Positions 18,548 through 26,194 of a stretch of 64,000 nucleotides of DNA are shown piece by piece; the first letter of the stretch is position 1; every line of letters begins with the position of its first letter. Under the pieces are notes generated by a model. It was given only the letters and a program-made list of their open reading frames with translations, was not told where the DNA came from and ran no database searches. This DNA comes from Clostridiales bacterium Firm_04 (GTDB lineage Bacteria; Bacillota; Clostridia; Oscillospirales; Ruminococcaceae): assembly GCA_001603005.1 (NCBI GenBank), contig LVAJ01000013.1, positions 245,575 to 309,574 on the forward strand. The letters run 5' to 3'. A program made the translations under genes and the position numbers.

Positions 18548-18611
18548 TGACAGTTTTCTGACATTTTCCTGACAGATTTTCGGGGAATCATCCTGCCGGA
18601 TATGGTAAGAT
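18548..18611 (+). promoter_or_regulatory. PhoB/OmpR-type direct-repeat box and activated promoter
   Basis: TGACA recurs at 18548, 18559 and 18570, exactly 11 bp apart, each followed by a T-rich spacer. On the other strand this reads as three CTGTCA-like half sites in phase with the helix, as in pho boxes. A TAAGAT -10 element with an upstream TG lies at 18606-18611 and no recognisable -35 exists, as expected for an activator-dependent promoter. The likely regulator is the OmpR-type protein encoded at 19372. The rest of 18386-18547 shows nothing I can name. Confidence 0.6.
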
Positions 18612-18661
18612 AGGATCAGACCGAACGAAACGGTCAAATCAAATTCTCAGGAGGATTTATC

Positions 18662-19303
18662 ATGAAAAAGCAGTTTATGTTCACAGCAGCACTGGCAGCA
18701 CTGGCGATCTGCATTCCGGTCGGCGCGCGTGCCGTATCGGCAGACGCGGACGGCGCGGAACCCGAAGCAGTCACCGGGATCAGCGGGGACGCGGACAGCG
18801 CGGAATCCGCCGCTGAAACCGTTCACGACTCCACTTCGTATTCGGTCAGCTGCGATGTCAATGAGGATGCCGGAGAAGGCATTTCCGTGACAAAGATTTC
18901 CGTCAGCGACGAAAACGGTCAGACGATCTGCATGTCGGGCGAAAGCGATGCGGATCTGACGGAGGCGGACACCGAGGAGCTGACGAATCTGCTCCGGCAG
19001 CATCAGAATATGACGGATGCTTTGCAGGACGGTGCGGAGCCGGATGAAGCGCAGCAGACGGAGCTCGATGCGATTGAAGCGCGCATTGACGAACTGATGA
19101 AGCAGTACGGTCTGACGGCGTTCTTTTTTTCCGGCGAGGATGATACCGAATATTCCTACGCATACAGCGGAGATGAAAACGGCGTCCGCGTGTTTGTCTA
19201 TGATACGGACGGCGCAGAGCTGACAGCAGCTGATGCGGATGCAGAAACGGTCATCGAAGACGGCTGCGTGACCAAGACAATTACTGTTATAAAAGAAGAC
19301 TGA
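18662..19303 (+). CDS. Secreted acidic protein of unknown function, 213 aa
   Basis: Signal peptide (about 1-26, MKKQFMFTAALAALAI start) followed by a strongly acidic, Ala/Asp/Glu-rich protein with no membrane anchor or lipobox. A helical stretch at about 95-150 ('LTNLLRQHQNMTDALQDG') may form a coiled coil. A good CAGGAGG site precedes the ATG. It is the first gene before a response regulator and histidine kinase on the same strand, so it may be their target, or a ligand-binding partner of the sensor. No family recognised. Confidence 0.85.
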   Translation: MKKQFMFTAALAALAICIPVGARAVSADADGAEPEAVTGISGDADSAESAAETVHDSTSYSVSCDVNEDAGEGISVTKISVSDENGQTICMSGESDADLTEADTEELTNLLRQHQNMTDALQDGAEPDEAQQTELDAIEARIDELMKQYGLTAFFFSGEDDTEYSYAYSGDENGVRVFVYDTDGAELTAADADAETVIEDGCVTKTITVIKED

Positions 19304-19371
19304 TCGAAACAAAATACACCGCGGAACCTGCCTGCTGCAAACGGGCGGGTGTTCCGCGTCCGGAGGTACAT

Positions 19372-20061
19372 ATGGAAAAACTGATCTATGCTGCGGATGA
19401 TGAGCAGGATATTCTGGATGTGATGCAGGAATTTCTGCAGAATGCGGGATTTGCCGTGCAGACATTCCCGACGGGCGATGCGCTCTATGCCGCGTTCCGG
19501 AAGAAGCCCTGCGATCTGGTCGTGCTCGATATCATGATGCCCGGAACGGACGGTCTGACCGTTTGCAGACAGCTGCGTGAAATTTCCAATGTACCGATCA
19601 TCATTCTCACCGCAAAGGAGAGCGAGGCAGATCACATGCGCGGCTTTCTGCTCGGCGGCGACGATTATCTCATCAAGCCGTTTTCGGCATCTCTGCTCGT
19701 CGTGCGCATCAAGGCGCTGCTCCGCAGAATGGAGATGATGCAGCCCGCCGCAGCGGTGCGCTGCTTCGGGGATCTGACCTACTCCGAAGCGAATCATACC
19801 GTGACATGCGGCGGCGATCCGGTTGCGCTTTCCATGACGGAATTTGCGCTGCTGGGATGCCTCATGGAGCATACCGGCATTGCGGTCTCGCGCGATACGC
19901 TTCTGAACCGTGTCTGGGGCATTGAGAATGAGGATATCGAAACGCGCGTGACCGATGAGACCGTGCGGCGGCTCCGGCAGAAGCTCAGAGCGGCGGGCAG
20001 TACGGTGAAGATCACCGCTGTCTGGGGCTACGGATACAAACTGGAGGAAAAACATGCGTAA
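19372..20061 (+). CDS. OmpR/PhoB-family response regulator, 229 aa
   Basis: Receiver domain (1 to about 118): acidic pocket Asp9/Asp10, phosphoacceptor Asp53 in 'VVLDIMMPG', conserved Thr80 and Lys102 in 'LIKPF'. A C-terminal winged-helix DNA-binding domain (about 130-226) has the OmpR pattern 'LSMTEFALLGCLMEH', 'SRDTLLNRVWG' and 'VRRLRQKL...WGYGYKL'. GGAGG lies upstream and the 3' end overlaps the kinase start by 8 bases. The hairpin in the 19304-19371 gap has no T-run, so it may allow read-through from the secreted-protein gene. Confidence 0.95.
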   Translation: MEKLIYAADDEQDILDVMQEFLQNAGFAVQTFPTGDALYAAFRKKPCDLVVLDIMMPGTDGLTVCRQLREISNVPIIILTAKESEADHMRGFLLGGDDYLIKPFSASLLVVRIKALLRRMEMMQPAAAVRCFGDLTYSEANHTVTCGGDPVALSMTEFALLGCLMEHTGIAVSRDTLLNRVWGIENEDIETRVTDETVRRLRQKLRAAGSTVKITAVWGYGYKLEEKHA

Positions 20062-21346
20062 ACTGCGCTGGAATATCGCGCTGCTGGTCGGCGGCTCCGT
20101 GCTTCTGCTGCTGCTGATTATCTTAGGCGGATACAATCTGATCATGCGGCGCTGGATCGCGACAAATGCGAACAGCTCTTTGCAGGCATCTCTGCTTTCG
20201 GAATCTGCGGATGATGACAGTTCGTTTTTCTATTCGCCGGAGATGATCACGGTTTTTGCGGAGCAGCCGGATACGGAAAACGATCCGCCCCTGCAGTTCT
20301 ACACGCCGAAGATGCGCTCCGTTCTGGAATGGAGCGAGGGACAAGCAGCCGGTACGACACTGAAAGCCGACATCGGCGGCAGCAGCTATTATGTTTTGAT
20401 CGCTGACGAAGATATGCTCGGTACAGACGACACCTCCGGCGGCGAATATGAGAACGGCGGGTATGTTTCCATGGTCACCGTTGATACGGGTAAGGACAAC
20501 GGAAAGGCGGAAATCTCTGTGCATACCGGGCCGCTGCCTGAGATCAGCCGGCTGATCGGCTATGTGGATATCACCGGTGAGCTGGAAGTGATCCGGACGA
20601 TCAATCTGGTGTTTCTGCTCGCGGCGGTCGTGATCGGCATGCTCGGCAGCACCATGGGCTATTTCATCGGCAGAAAACTGGAACAGAATCAGCTTGCGCA
20701 GAAGCAGTTTTTCGAGAATACCTCGCATGAACTGAAAACGCCGCTGACATCCATTTACGGCTATGCAGAGGGCATCGAAAAGGGCATCATCACAAATTAT
20801 CCGCGCACCGGCAGGATCATTGCAAATCAAACCGAGAAAATGAGCCGGCTGGTCGAGGAGATCCTGTGCATGGCAAAACTGGAAAGCGGTACAGTGCGGC
20901 TGGAACGGGAGTCCGTCAGCATGCCGGAGCTGCTGCAGAACTGTCTGATGCCGTTTGAAGGCACAGTGCTCAGCCGCGGACTTGATGTTTCGCTGGATCT
21001 GAAGCCGATGACGGTATCCGCGGATCCGGATAAGCTGGAGCATGCCGTCACGAATCTGCTGACAAATGCGCTGAAATACGCGAAAACGAAGATAACGGTC
21101 TCCAGCGGGGACGGCAAGGTCTGCATCGCCAATGACTGCGAAGCGATTTCGGACGACACGCTTTCGCATTTGTTCGAGCGGTTTTATACCGGCAGGGCGG
21201 GCAACACCGGCATCGGGCTTTCGCTTGCAAAGGAGCTGATCGAGCTGCACGGCTGGCGTCTTTCCGCATACCGTACAGATGCCGGCATCTGCTTTGAGAT
21301 CTGCTGTGCAAATCAGAAGGCGTCCTGCGGAAAACGGCGGAAATAA
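20054..21346 (+). CDS. Sensor histidine kinase, 430 aa
   Basis: Membrane helices at about 9-30 and 183-206 enclose an extracytoplasmic sensor domain of about 150 residues that I do not recognise. The dimerisation/phosphotransfer domain has His225 in 'NTSHELKTPLTSIYGYAEGI'. The ATP-binding domain carries an N box ('HAVTNLLTNALKYA') and a G2-like 'GNTGIGLSLAKELIELH'. The G1 box is weak. There is no clear HAMP helix pair. It is translationally coupled to the response regulator, with which it should form a two-component system. Confidence 0.95.
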   Translation: MRKLRWNIALLVGGSVLLLLLIILGGYNLIMRRWIATNANSSLQASLLSESADDDSSFFYSPEMITVFAEQPDTENDPPLQFYTPKMRSVLEWSEGQAAGTTLKADIGGSSYYVLIADEDMLGTDDTSGGEYENGGYVSMVTVDTGKDNGKAEISVHTGPLPEISRLIGYVDITGELEVIRTINLVFLLAAVVIGMLGSTMGYFIGRKLEQNQLAQKQFFENTSHELKTPLTSIYGYAEGIEKGIITNYPRTGRIIANQTEKMSRLVEEILCMAKLESGTVRLERESVSMPELLQNCLMPFEGTVLSRGLDVSLDLKPMTVSADPDKLEHAVTNLLTNALKYAKTKITVSSGDGKVCIANDCEAISDDTLSHLFERFYTGRAGNTGIGLSLAKELIELHGWRLSAYRTDAGICFEICCANQKASCGKRRK

Positions 21347-21426
21347 ACGGATGCACGGAGATTGCAGTGCAGGAGCATGCAGAGAACAATGCGCAGCATT
21401 CCTGACGAAGGATACTGTAAAATGAA

Positions 21427-21465
21427 AATCCCCCGACCGGAACAGATTGTTCTGATCGGGGGATT
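21427..21465 (-). terminator. Terminator hairpin between histidine kinase and lipoprotein genes
   Basis: Arms AATCCCCCGA (21427-21436) and TCGGGGGATT (21456-21465) form a 10-bp stem with a 19-base loop. The T-rich flank (complement of GTAAAATGAAAA) lies on the minus strand, so it chiefly ends the lipoprotein transcript, though the convergent kinase transcript would form the same stem. Confidence 0.75.
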
Positions 21466-21483
21466 CTGCATGGGAACGGGGGA

Positions 21484-22209
21484 TCAGCCTTCCGGCTGGA
21501 GAGCGCTGATGCGGTATGCGCCGTCCACGGCTTTGAGCGTGACCTGTGCCGTGGCGACCGTATCGCCCGGCAGCGGATAGCTGACCTCTGCTTTGAAGCC
21601 GTCTTCCGTGAGATCCGAGAGCCTGATCGAATCCTTGTCGAAGTCAAAGCCTGCGCCGCGTCCGCCCTGCATCACGTAGAGTTTGCCGTCCTTTTCCAGA
21701 TAGGTCGGATGCTCGTCATTGAACATTTCATCTGCAAATGCCTTTTCTGCATCGCCGGTTACGGTCTGCGCGAGGAAATCCTTGAGATCTGCAACAGACC
21801 GGAATCTGTCATCAGTGACATGCTGATAGGTGATCTCCGCGTTTTCCGGCTGAAAGACGTCTGCGCTGTCCGAATTGACTCCGCATGCTGCAATGCCGTC
21901 GATCTCGCTGTACTTTTCCAGCAGCGCAAAGGTCTGGTCAATGAGTGCTGCCTCGTCTGCTGCGGGTGCTTCTGCATCGGATTCGGCTTCCGCAGCCTCG
22001 GTTTCGGTTTCTTCGGATTCTGCCGGATCGTCTGCGGCAGTGGTCTCTGCTTCCGCATCCGCGGTGGTTTCAGCCGCTTCTTCGGTCATGACAGCGACGG
22101 TCGTTTCCGCTGCGGAACCGGTATCCGGTGCTGCGGTTCCGGCTGTACCGCATGCGGTCAGGGACAGAACGAGTGTGAGCGCAGTCAGCGCAATGATTGT
22201 TTTTTTCAT
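21484..22209 (-). CDS. Lipoprotein with acidic linker and small C-terminal domain, 241 aa
   Basis: The start at 22209 (MKKTIIALTALTLV) is preceded by AAGGAGAAG; upstream codons are open but unsupported. The lipobox LTAC puts the lipidated Cys near residue 20. A Thr/Glu/Ala-rich disordered linker follows (about 22-90), then a compact domain (about 95-241) with 'YLEKDGKLYVMQGGRGAGFD' and a beta-rich 'VSYPLPGDTVATAQVTLKAV' end. The domain faintly recalls IseA-type inhibitors of cell-wall endopeptidases, but I would not assign that. It is transcribed alone, convergent to the two-component system. Confidence 0.88.
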   Translation of the reverse strand: MKKTIIALTALTLVLSLTACGTAGTAAPDTGSAAETTVAVMTEEAAETTADAEAETTAADDPAESEETETEAAEAESDAEAPAADEAALIDQTFALLEKYSEIDGIAACGVNSDSADVFQPENAEITYQHVTDDRFRSVADLKDFLAQTVTGDAEKAFADEMFNDEHPTYLEKDGKLYVMQGGRGAGFDFDKDSIRLSDLTEDGFKAEVSYPLPGDTVATAQVTLKAVDGAYRISALQPEG

Positions 22210-22284
22210 AGTATCTTCTCCTTTTTGATGAATCGAACGGTTTTCGCAAATCCTGTATTTGCGGCGTTTTCCGTTGACTGCCTG

Positions 22285-22313
22285 ATTATAGCACAGCCGG
22301 ACGCAAATGTACA
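22285..22313 (-). promoter_or_regulatory. Promoter of the lipoprotein gene
   Basis: On the minus strand TGTACA (22308-22313), 17 bases, TATAAT (22285-22290) with a TGC extended -10. The leader is about 70 bases. Confidence 0.6.
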
Positions 22314-22460
22314 GCGGTTTTCTCAAATTGTAATCCGGATGATCCGGCTTTTCATGATTCTGTAACCGGTTCGTTTATGATTGATCCGGATCCTCACGGG
22401 AATTGCAACCGTATTTGTCACCGTTCAGTAACCGGATTTTGTCCGATGCGGCATGCATGC

Positions 22461-22489
22461 TTGACAAAATCCGGAATTTGTGCTATAAT
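22461..22489 (+). promoter_or_regulatory. thiS: Promoter of the thiazole (thi) operon
   Basis: Consensus TTGACA (22461-22466), 17-base spacer, TATAAT (22484-22489). Transcription should start near 22496, immediately before the leader hairpins. The preceding 22314-22460 holds no other feature I can support. Confidence 0.85.
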
Positions 22490-22496
22490 CTCAACA

Positions 22497-22562
22497 GACG
22501 CAAAACAGTGCGTCCGGGGTGTACCACCGTCGGTGCAGACTCCGGGCGCACTGTCTTTTTTT
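22497..22562 (+). promoter_or_regulatory. Leader attenuator (possible thiS-motif cis-regulatory RNA) of the thi operon
   Basis: A 16-bp stem (22505-22520 with 22539-22554, two G-U pairs) is followed by C and seven T residues (22556-22562): a strong intrinsic terminator between promoter and thiS. Just upstream GACGC (22497-22501) can pair with GCGTC (22510-22514), which would take apart the terminator's left arm, so the two folds exclude each other. The TPP-riboswitch core sequences are absent. From memory, a 'thiS motif' RNA has been reported upstream of thiS in Firmicutes; I cannot confirm that this is a member. Confidence 0.7.
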
Positions 22563-22588
22563 GCGGATTTTTGAAAGGAGTGCTTCAT

Positions 22589-22780
22589 ATGGTTACGATC
22601 AACGGAGAACAGAAGGACTGCGCAGGCATGACAGTTGCAGAATTGCTGCAAAGCATGAAGCTGGATCCCGCCCGTACCGCGGTCATGATCGGCGGCGACA
22701 TTGTGCCGAAAGCGGATTACGGCAGAGCATTGGCGGAAGGCGACGAGGCGGATATCATCGGATTTGTGGGGGGCGGCTGA
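22589..22780 (+). CDS. thiS: Sulfur carrier protein ThiS, 63 aa
   Basis: A ubiquitin-fold sulfur carrier for the thiazole ring of thiamine. The C-terminal GG ('IIGFVGGG') is adenylated by ThiF and then converted to the thiocarboxylate that feeds ThiG. The start at 22589 is supported by AAAGGAG; an open frame extends into the leader RNA but would cross the terminator hairpin. The length is normal for the family. First gene of the thiS-F-G-H-tenI operon, two bases before thiF starts. Confidence 0.95.
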   Translation: MVTINGEQKDCAGMTVAELLQSMKLDPARTAVMIGGDIVPKADYGRALAEGDEADIIGFVGGG

Positions 22781-22781
22781 T

Positions 22782-23423
22782 ATGGTGACGGAAGCAGAAT
22801 TTGCTGCGGCAGTCGATTCCCGCAGCGACAGACCGATCTACGCGAACATGCATGCAGCCCGCATCGGGATCGCGGGACTCGGCGGGCTCGGCTCCAATAT
22901 CGCGGCGGCACTCGTCCGCAGCGGCGTCGGGCAGCTGGTGCTTGCGGATTTTGACACCGTGGAGCTGTCCAATATCAACCGGCAGCTGTATACCCTTTCG
23001 CACATCGGAAGGCGGAAAGCCGATGCGCTGCCGGAGATCCTGCGCGAGATCAATCCGTTCTGCGCGGTTACCTCTCATGCGCTGCGGATCACTGCGGAGA
23101 ACTGCGCGGAGATTTTCGCGGGCTGCGATATCATGATCGAAGCGTTTGACGATCCGGTGCAGAAAGCGATGCTCGTCAACACAGTGATGACGCAGATGCC
23201 GGAAACGCCGCTGATCTGCGGGAGCGGCATGGCTGGCTTCGGCAATGCAAACGCGATCACCACGCGCCGCATTACGCCGAAGCTGACGCTTTGCGGGGAC
23301 GGTGTGACCGATGTTGCGGACGGTGTCGGGCTGACCGCCTCACGCGTGATGATCTGTGCCGGACACATGGCTGCGCGTGCAGTCGAACTCATATTAGAAG
23401 AAAACAGGAGTGAATCAACATGA
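22782..23423 (+). CDS. thiF: ThiS adenylyltransferase ThiF, 213 aa
   Basis: An E1-like enzyme that activates the ThiS C-terminus with ATP. The nucleotide-binding loop '[10 protein letters not shown]' is at 32-41 and '[11 protein letters not shown]' at about 58-68, both typical of the MoeB/ThiF family. It is the short form (about 210 residues) found in Clostridia next to thiS and thiG. The usual paired CxxC zinc ligands of MoeB are not seen. The ATG at 22782 lies one base past the thiS stop with a GGGGGCGG site inside thiS. The stop overlaps thiG (ATGA). Confidence 0.93.
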   Translation: MVTEAEFAAAVDSRSDRPIYANMHAARIGIAGLGGLGSNIAAALVRSGVGQLVLADFDTVELSNINRQLYTLSHIGRRKADALPEILREINPFCAVTSHALRITAENCAEIFAGCDIMIEAFDDPVQKAMLVNTVMTQMPETPLICGSGMAGFGNANAITTRRITPKLTLCGDGVTDVADGVGLTASRVMICAGHMAARAVELILEENRSEST

Positions 23424-24181
23424 ATGATGAACTGATGATCGGGGGACATGCGTTCTCCTCGCGTTTTATACTGGGATCGGGCAAATTTGATCTTGACCTG
23501 ATCCGTGCGGCAGTGGAGCATGCCGGCGCGCAGATTGTGACGCTTGCGCTGCGCAGAGTCAACAGCTTCAGCGGCAATATTCTGGAGCATATCCCGTCCG
23601 GCGTGACGCTGCTGCCGAATACATCCGGCGCGCGGAATGCAGAGGAAGCCGTGAAGATCGCAAGGCTTGCGCGGGAAGCGGGCTGCGGTGAATTTATCAA
23701 GATCGAAGTGATCCATGATTCCAAATATCTGCTGCCGGATAACTATGAAACGGCAAAGGCATGCGAAATGCTGGCGAAGGACGGCTTCATTCCGATGCCG
23801 TATATGTATCCGGATCTGTATGCGGCGCGTGACATGGTCAATGCCGGTGCTGCCGCGATCATGCCGCTTGCTGCGCCGATCGGCTCCAATCAGGGGCTTT
23901 CGACAAAACAGTTCATCCGCATTCTGATCGAGGAGATCGACCTGCCGGTGATCGTGGATGCGGGCATCGGCAAGCCCTCGCAGGCGTGTGAAGCAATGGA
24001 AATGGGCGCTGCTGCGATCATGGCAAACACCGCGATCGCGACCGCAGGCAATATCGTGGAAATGGCAAAGGCATTCCGGCATGCGATCATCGCAGGCAGA
24101 ACCGCGTATCTCGCCGGAACGGGACGGGTGCTCGACCGTGCATCCGCATCCTCGCCGCTGACCGGATTCATTCAGGATTGA
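23420..24181 (+). CDS. thiG: Thiazole synthase ThiG, 253 aa
   Basis: A TIM-barrel enzyme joining deoxyxylulose phosphate, dehydroglycine and ThiS thiocarboxylate into the thiazole phosphate. The Schiff-base Lys is expected at 94 in '[17 protein letters not shown]'. 'PIGSNQGL' and '[20 protein letters not shown]' are the phosphate and loop signatures. The length is typical. It overlaps thiF by 4 bases. Its substrate DXP could come from the DXS-like enzyme encoded at 42065. Confidence 0.97.
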   Translation: MNDELMIGGHAFSSRFILGSGKFDLDLIRAAVEHAGAQIVTLALRRVNSFSGNILEHIPSGVTLLPNTSGARNAEEAVKIARLAREAGCGEFIKIEVIHDSKYLLPDNYETAKACEMLAKDGFIPMPYMYPDLYAARDMVNAGAAAIMPLAAPIGSNQGLSTKQFIRILIEEIDLPVIVDAGIGKPSQACEAMEMGAAAIMANTAIATAGNIVEMAKAFRHAIIAGRTAYLAGTGRVLDRASASSPLTGFIQD

Positions 24182-24190
24182 GGTGCAAAA

Positions 24191-25351
24191 ATGGAACAGA
24201 TTGACCATATGCAGTATCTTCCGGATATGGAGATCCTCGAAGATTCTGAGCTCGGTGCGCAGGTCGTCCGCGCCATGCAGAATTATGATCCGCAGCGCTA
24301 TACGGCGGTCGATGTGAAGCGCGCGCTTGCTGCGGACTATCTGACGCAGGACGATTTCGGGGCATTGCTTTCGCCGGCTGCGGAGCCGTTTCTTGAAGCG
24401 ATGGCGCGCCGTGCGGCGATCGAAACGCAGAAGCATTTCGGCAATTCCGTTTTGCTGTTTACGCCGCTCTATATCTCGAATTACTGCGAAAACCACTGCA
24501 TTTACTGCGGATTCAACTGCAAGAACCGCATCCGCCGCGCAAAGCTCGATGAGGACGGCATCCGGCGCGAAATGGAAGCAATCGCGAAGACCGGCATGGA
24601 AGAAGTGCTGATCCTGACCGGTGAAAGCCGGAAGATGAGCGATGTCCGGTACATCGGACGCGCCTGCGAGATCGCACATGAATACTTCAAAAATGTCGGC
24701 ATTGAGGTCTACCCGATGAATACCGATGAATACGCGTATCTGCACGCATGCGGCGCGGATTATGTGACGGTATTTCAGGAGACCTACGACAGCGACCGCT
24801 ATGCCGAGCTGCATCTCGCCGGACACAAGCGGATCTTCCCGTACCGGCTGAATGCGCAGGAGCGTGCAGTGCGCGGCGGGATGCGCGGCGTTGCGTTTGC
24901 GGCACTGCTCGGACTGTCCGATTTCCGGAAGGATGCCTTTGCCGTCGGAACGCATGCATATCTGATCCAGCGGAACTATCCGCATGCGGAGATCTCGTTC
25001 AGCTGTCCGCGGCTGCGCCCGATCATCAACAATGACAAGATCAATCCAAAGGATGTGCACGAGCGGCAGCTTTTGCAGGTGATGTGTGCCTACCGCATCT
25101 TCATGCCGTTTGCGGGGCTGACCATTTCCACGCGGGAGCGCGCCGGATTCCGCGACCATGTGATCGGCATGTGCGCGACAAAGATCTCCGCGGGTGTCAG
25201 CACGGGCATCGGCAGTCATACGGAAGAAGCATCCGAGGGCGTCGGCGATTCGCAGTTTGAGATCAGCGACAGCCGTTCGCTCGATGAAGTCATCGCCGCG
25301 ATCAAAAGCCGCGGCTTGCAGCCGGTCCTGAATGATTATGTTTACATTTGA
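24191..25351 (+). CDS. thiH: Dehydroglycine synthase ThiH (radical SAM), 386 aa
   Basis: A radical SAM tyrosine lyase giving dehydroglycine and p-cresol from tyrosine, as used by anaerobes instead of ThiO. The 4Fe-4S cluster motif is CENHCIYCGF with Cys99, Cys103 and Cys106. 'ILTGESRKMS', 'VEVYPMNTDEY'-like and 'ISFSCPRLRP' segments match the ThiH/BATS family. It starts 9 bases after thiG. Using ThiH fits a strictly anaerobic host. Confidence 0.96.
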   Translation: MEQIDHMQYLPDMEILEDSELGAQVVRAMQNYDPQRYTAVDVKRALAADYLTQDDFGALLSPAAEPFLEAMARRAAIETQKHFGNSVLLFTPLYISNYCENHCIYCGFNCKNRIRRAKLDEDGIRREMEAIAKTGMEEVLILTGESRKMSDVRYIGRACEIAHEYFKNVGIEVYPMNTDEYAYLHACGADYVTVFQETYDSDRYAELHLAGHKRIFPYRLNAQERAVRGGMRGVAFAALLGLSDFRKDAFAVGTHAYLIQRNYPHAEISFSCPRLRPIINNDKINPKDVHERQLLQVMCAYRIFMPFAGLTISTRERAGFRDHVIGMCATKISAGVSTGIGSHTEEASEGVGDSQFEISDSRSLDEVIAAIKSRGLQPVLNDYVYI

Positions 25352-25901
25352 GAAAACGGAGACCATCGCCGTGACCGCAAGGAATCTGTGCCCGCGCCCG
25401 CTCTGGGAGCAGATCCCGCGCATCCGGCAGGCGGGCATCCGGCGGGTGATCCTGCGCGAAAAAGACCTCTCCGCCGATGCGTATACCGATCTTGCAGAGC
25501 GCGTGCTGCGGGCATGCGAAGCAAACGGCGTGACGCTTGTGATCCACAATTTTCCGGAGACTGCGCGTCAGCTCGGCGTGACGGCGCTGCATATGCCGCT
25601 GCCGCTGCTGACGGCGGCGCTCTGCGCGGAATTTGAAACGGTCGGCACATCCGTACACAGCTTAGAGCAGCTGAAACAGGCAGAGCAGTGCGGTGCGGAT
25701 TATGTGACGGCGGGGCATGTGTATGCAACGGACTGCAAAAAAGGTCTGCCGCCGCGCGGTACCGCTTTTCTGCGGGAGATCTGCAGCGGGACGGCGCTGC
25801 CGGTCTATGCGATCGGGGGCATCTCTGCGGAGAAGCTGCCGGAGATCGCGCAGACCGGTGCGGCAGGCGCGTGCATCATGTCCGGTGCAATGCGGCTCTG
25901 A
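25332..25901 (+). CDS. tenI: TenI-like thiazole tautomerase (ThiE family), 189 aa
   Basis: A TIM-barrel protein of the ThiE/TenI family. Its 'SVHSLEQLKQAEQCGADYV' segment and 'GHVYATDCKKGLPPRG' loop match Bacillus subtilis TenI (GHVFETDCKKGL) better than thiamine phosphate synthase, so thiazole phosphate aromatisation is the preferred role. It starts inside thiH (20-base overlap; ATG at 25332 or 25338, no clear ribosome site), so translation is probably coupled. A dual ThiE role cannot be excluded. Confidence 0.85.
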   Translation: MIMFTFEKTETIAVTARNLCPRPLWEQIPRIRQAGIRRVILREKDLSADAYTDLAERVLRACEANGVTLVIHNFPETARQLGVTALHMPLPLLTAALCAEFETVGTSVHSLEQLKQAEQCGADYVTAGHVYATDCKKGLPPRGTAFLREICSGTALPVYAIGGISAEKLPEIAQTGAAGACIMSGAMRL

Positions 25902-25937
25902 CTGTGTTTGCTGTTTGAACAAGAAGCTGCGAGGTGC

Positions 25938-25966
25938 TTGACTTTCCCTCTGACATCTGATAGAAT
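25938..25966 (+). promoter_or_regulatory. Promoter upstream of the 54-aa gene and HEAT gene
   Basis: TTGACT (25938-25943), 17 bases, TAGAAT (25961-25966), leaving a 30-base leader. It lies just after the thi operon's last stop, and no terminator was seen between them. Confidence 0.6.
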
Positions 25967-26001
25967 AGCTGTAAAGATTGCATGACAGGGGATGAAAACG
26001 A

Positions 26002-26166
26002 ATGGAGCGATTGCTTGCCCGTATCAATGAAATTCTGCGGCTCGATATTGATGAGAATACCGTGACCTGCGATTTTTATCATCTTGACTACTGCAATGCA
26101 TCCTATCATGTATTCAGAGATGAGAAGATGCTCCGCATTCGGCGGGAATACGGTCTTGTCGAATGA
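26002..26166 (+). CDS. Small hypothetical protein, 54 aa
   Basis: A short open frame starting MERLLARINEILRLDIDENT, with an AGGGGAT site upstream and its own promoter. It is acidic with aromatic/Cys residues ('CDFYHLDYCNASYHVF') and ends 'IRREYGLVE'. Codon choice looks like the neighbours'. It precedes the HEAT-repeat gene by 28 bases and is probably co-transcribed. Function unknown. Confidence 0.6.
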   Translation: MERLLARINEILRLDIDENTVTCDFYHLDYCNASYHVFRDEKMLRIRREYGLVE

Positions 26167-26194
26167 ATCGCGCAGAAAGGAGAACAGGAACAGC

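Noticed and set aside
18452..18637. 61-codon minus-strand ORF in the gap before the secreted-protein gene
   Set aside because: Overlaps the direct-repeat box and promoter; no ribosome site.
22490..22588. TPP riboswitch before thiS
   Set aside because: The conserved TPP aptamer segments (CUGAGA and the GAUCUGGAUAAU-type core) are missing and the leader is too short.
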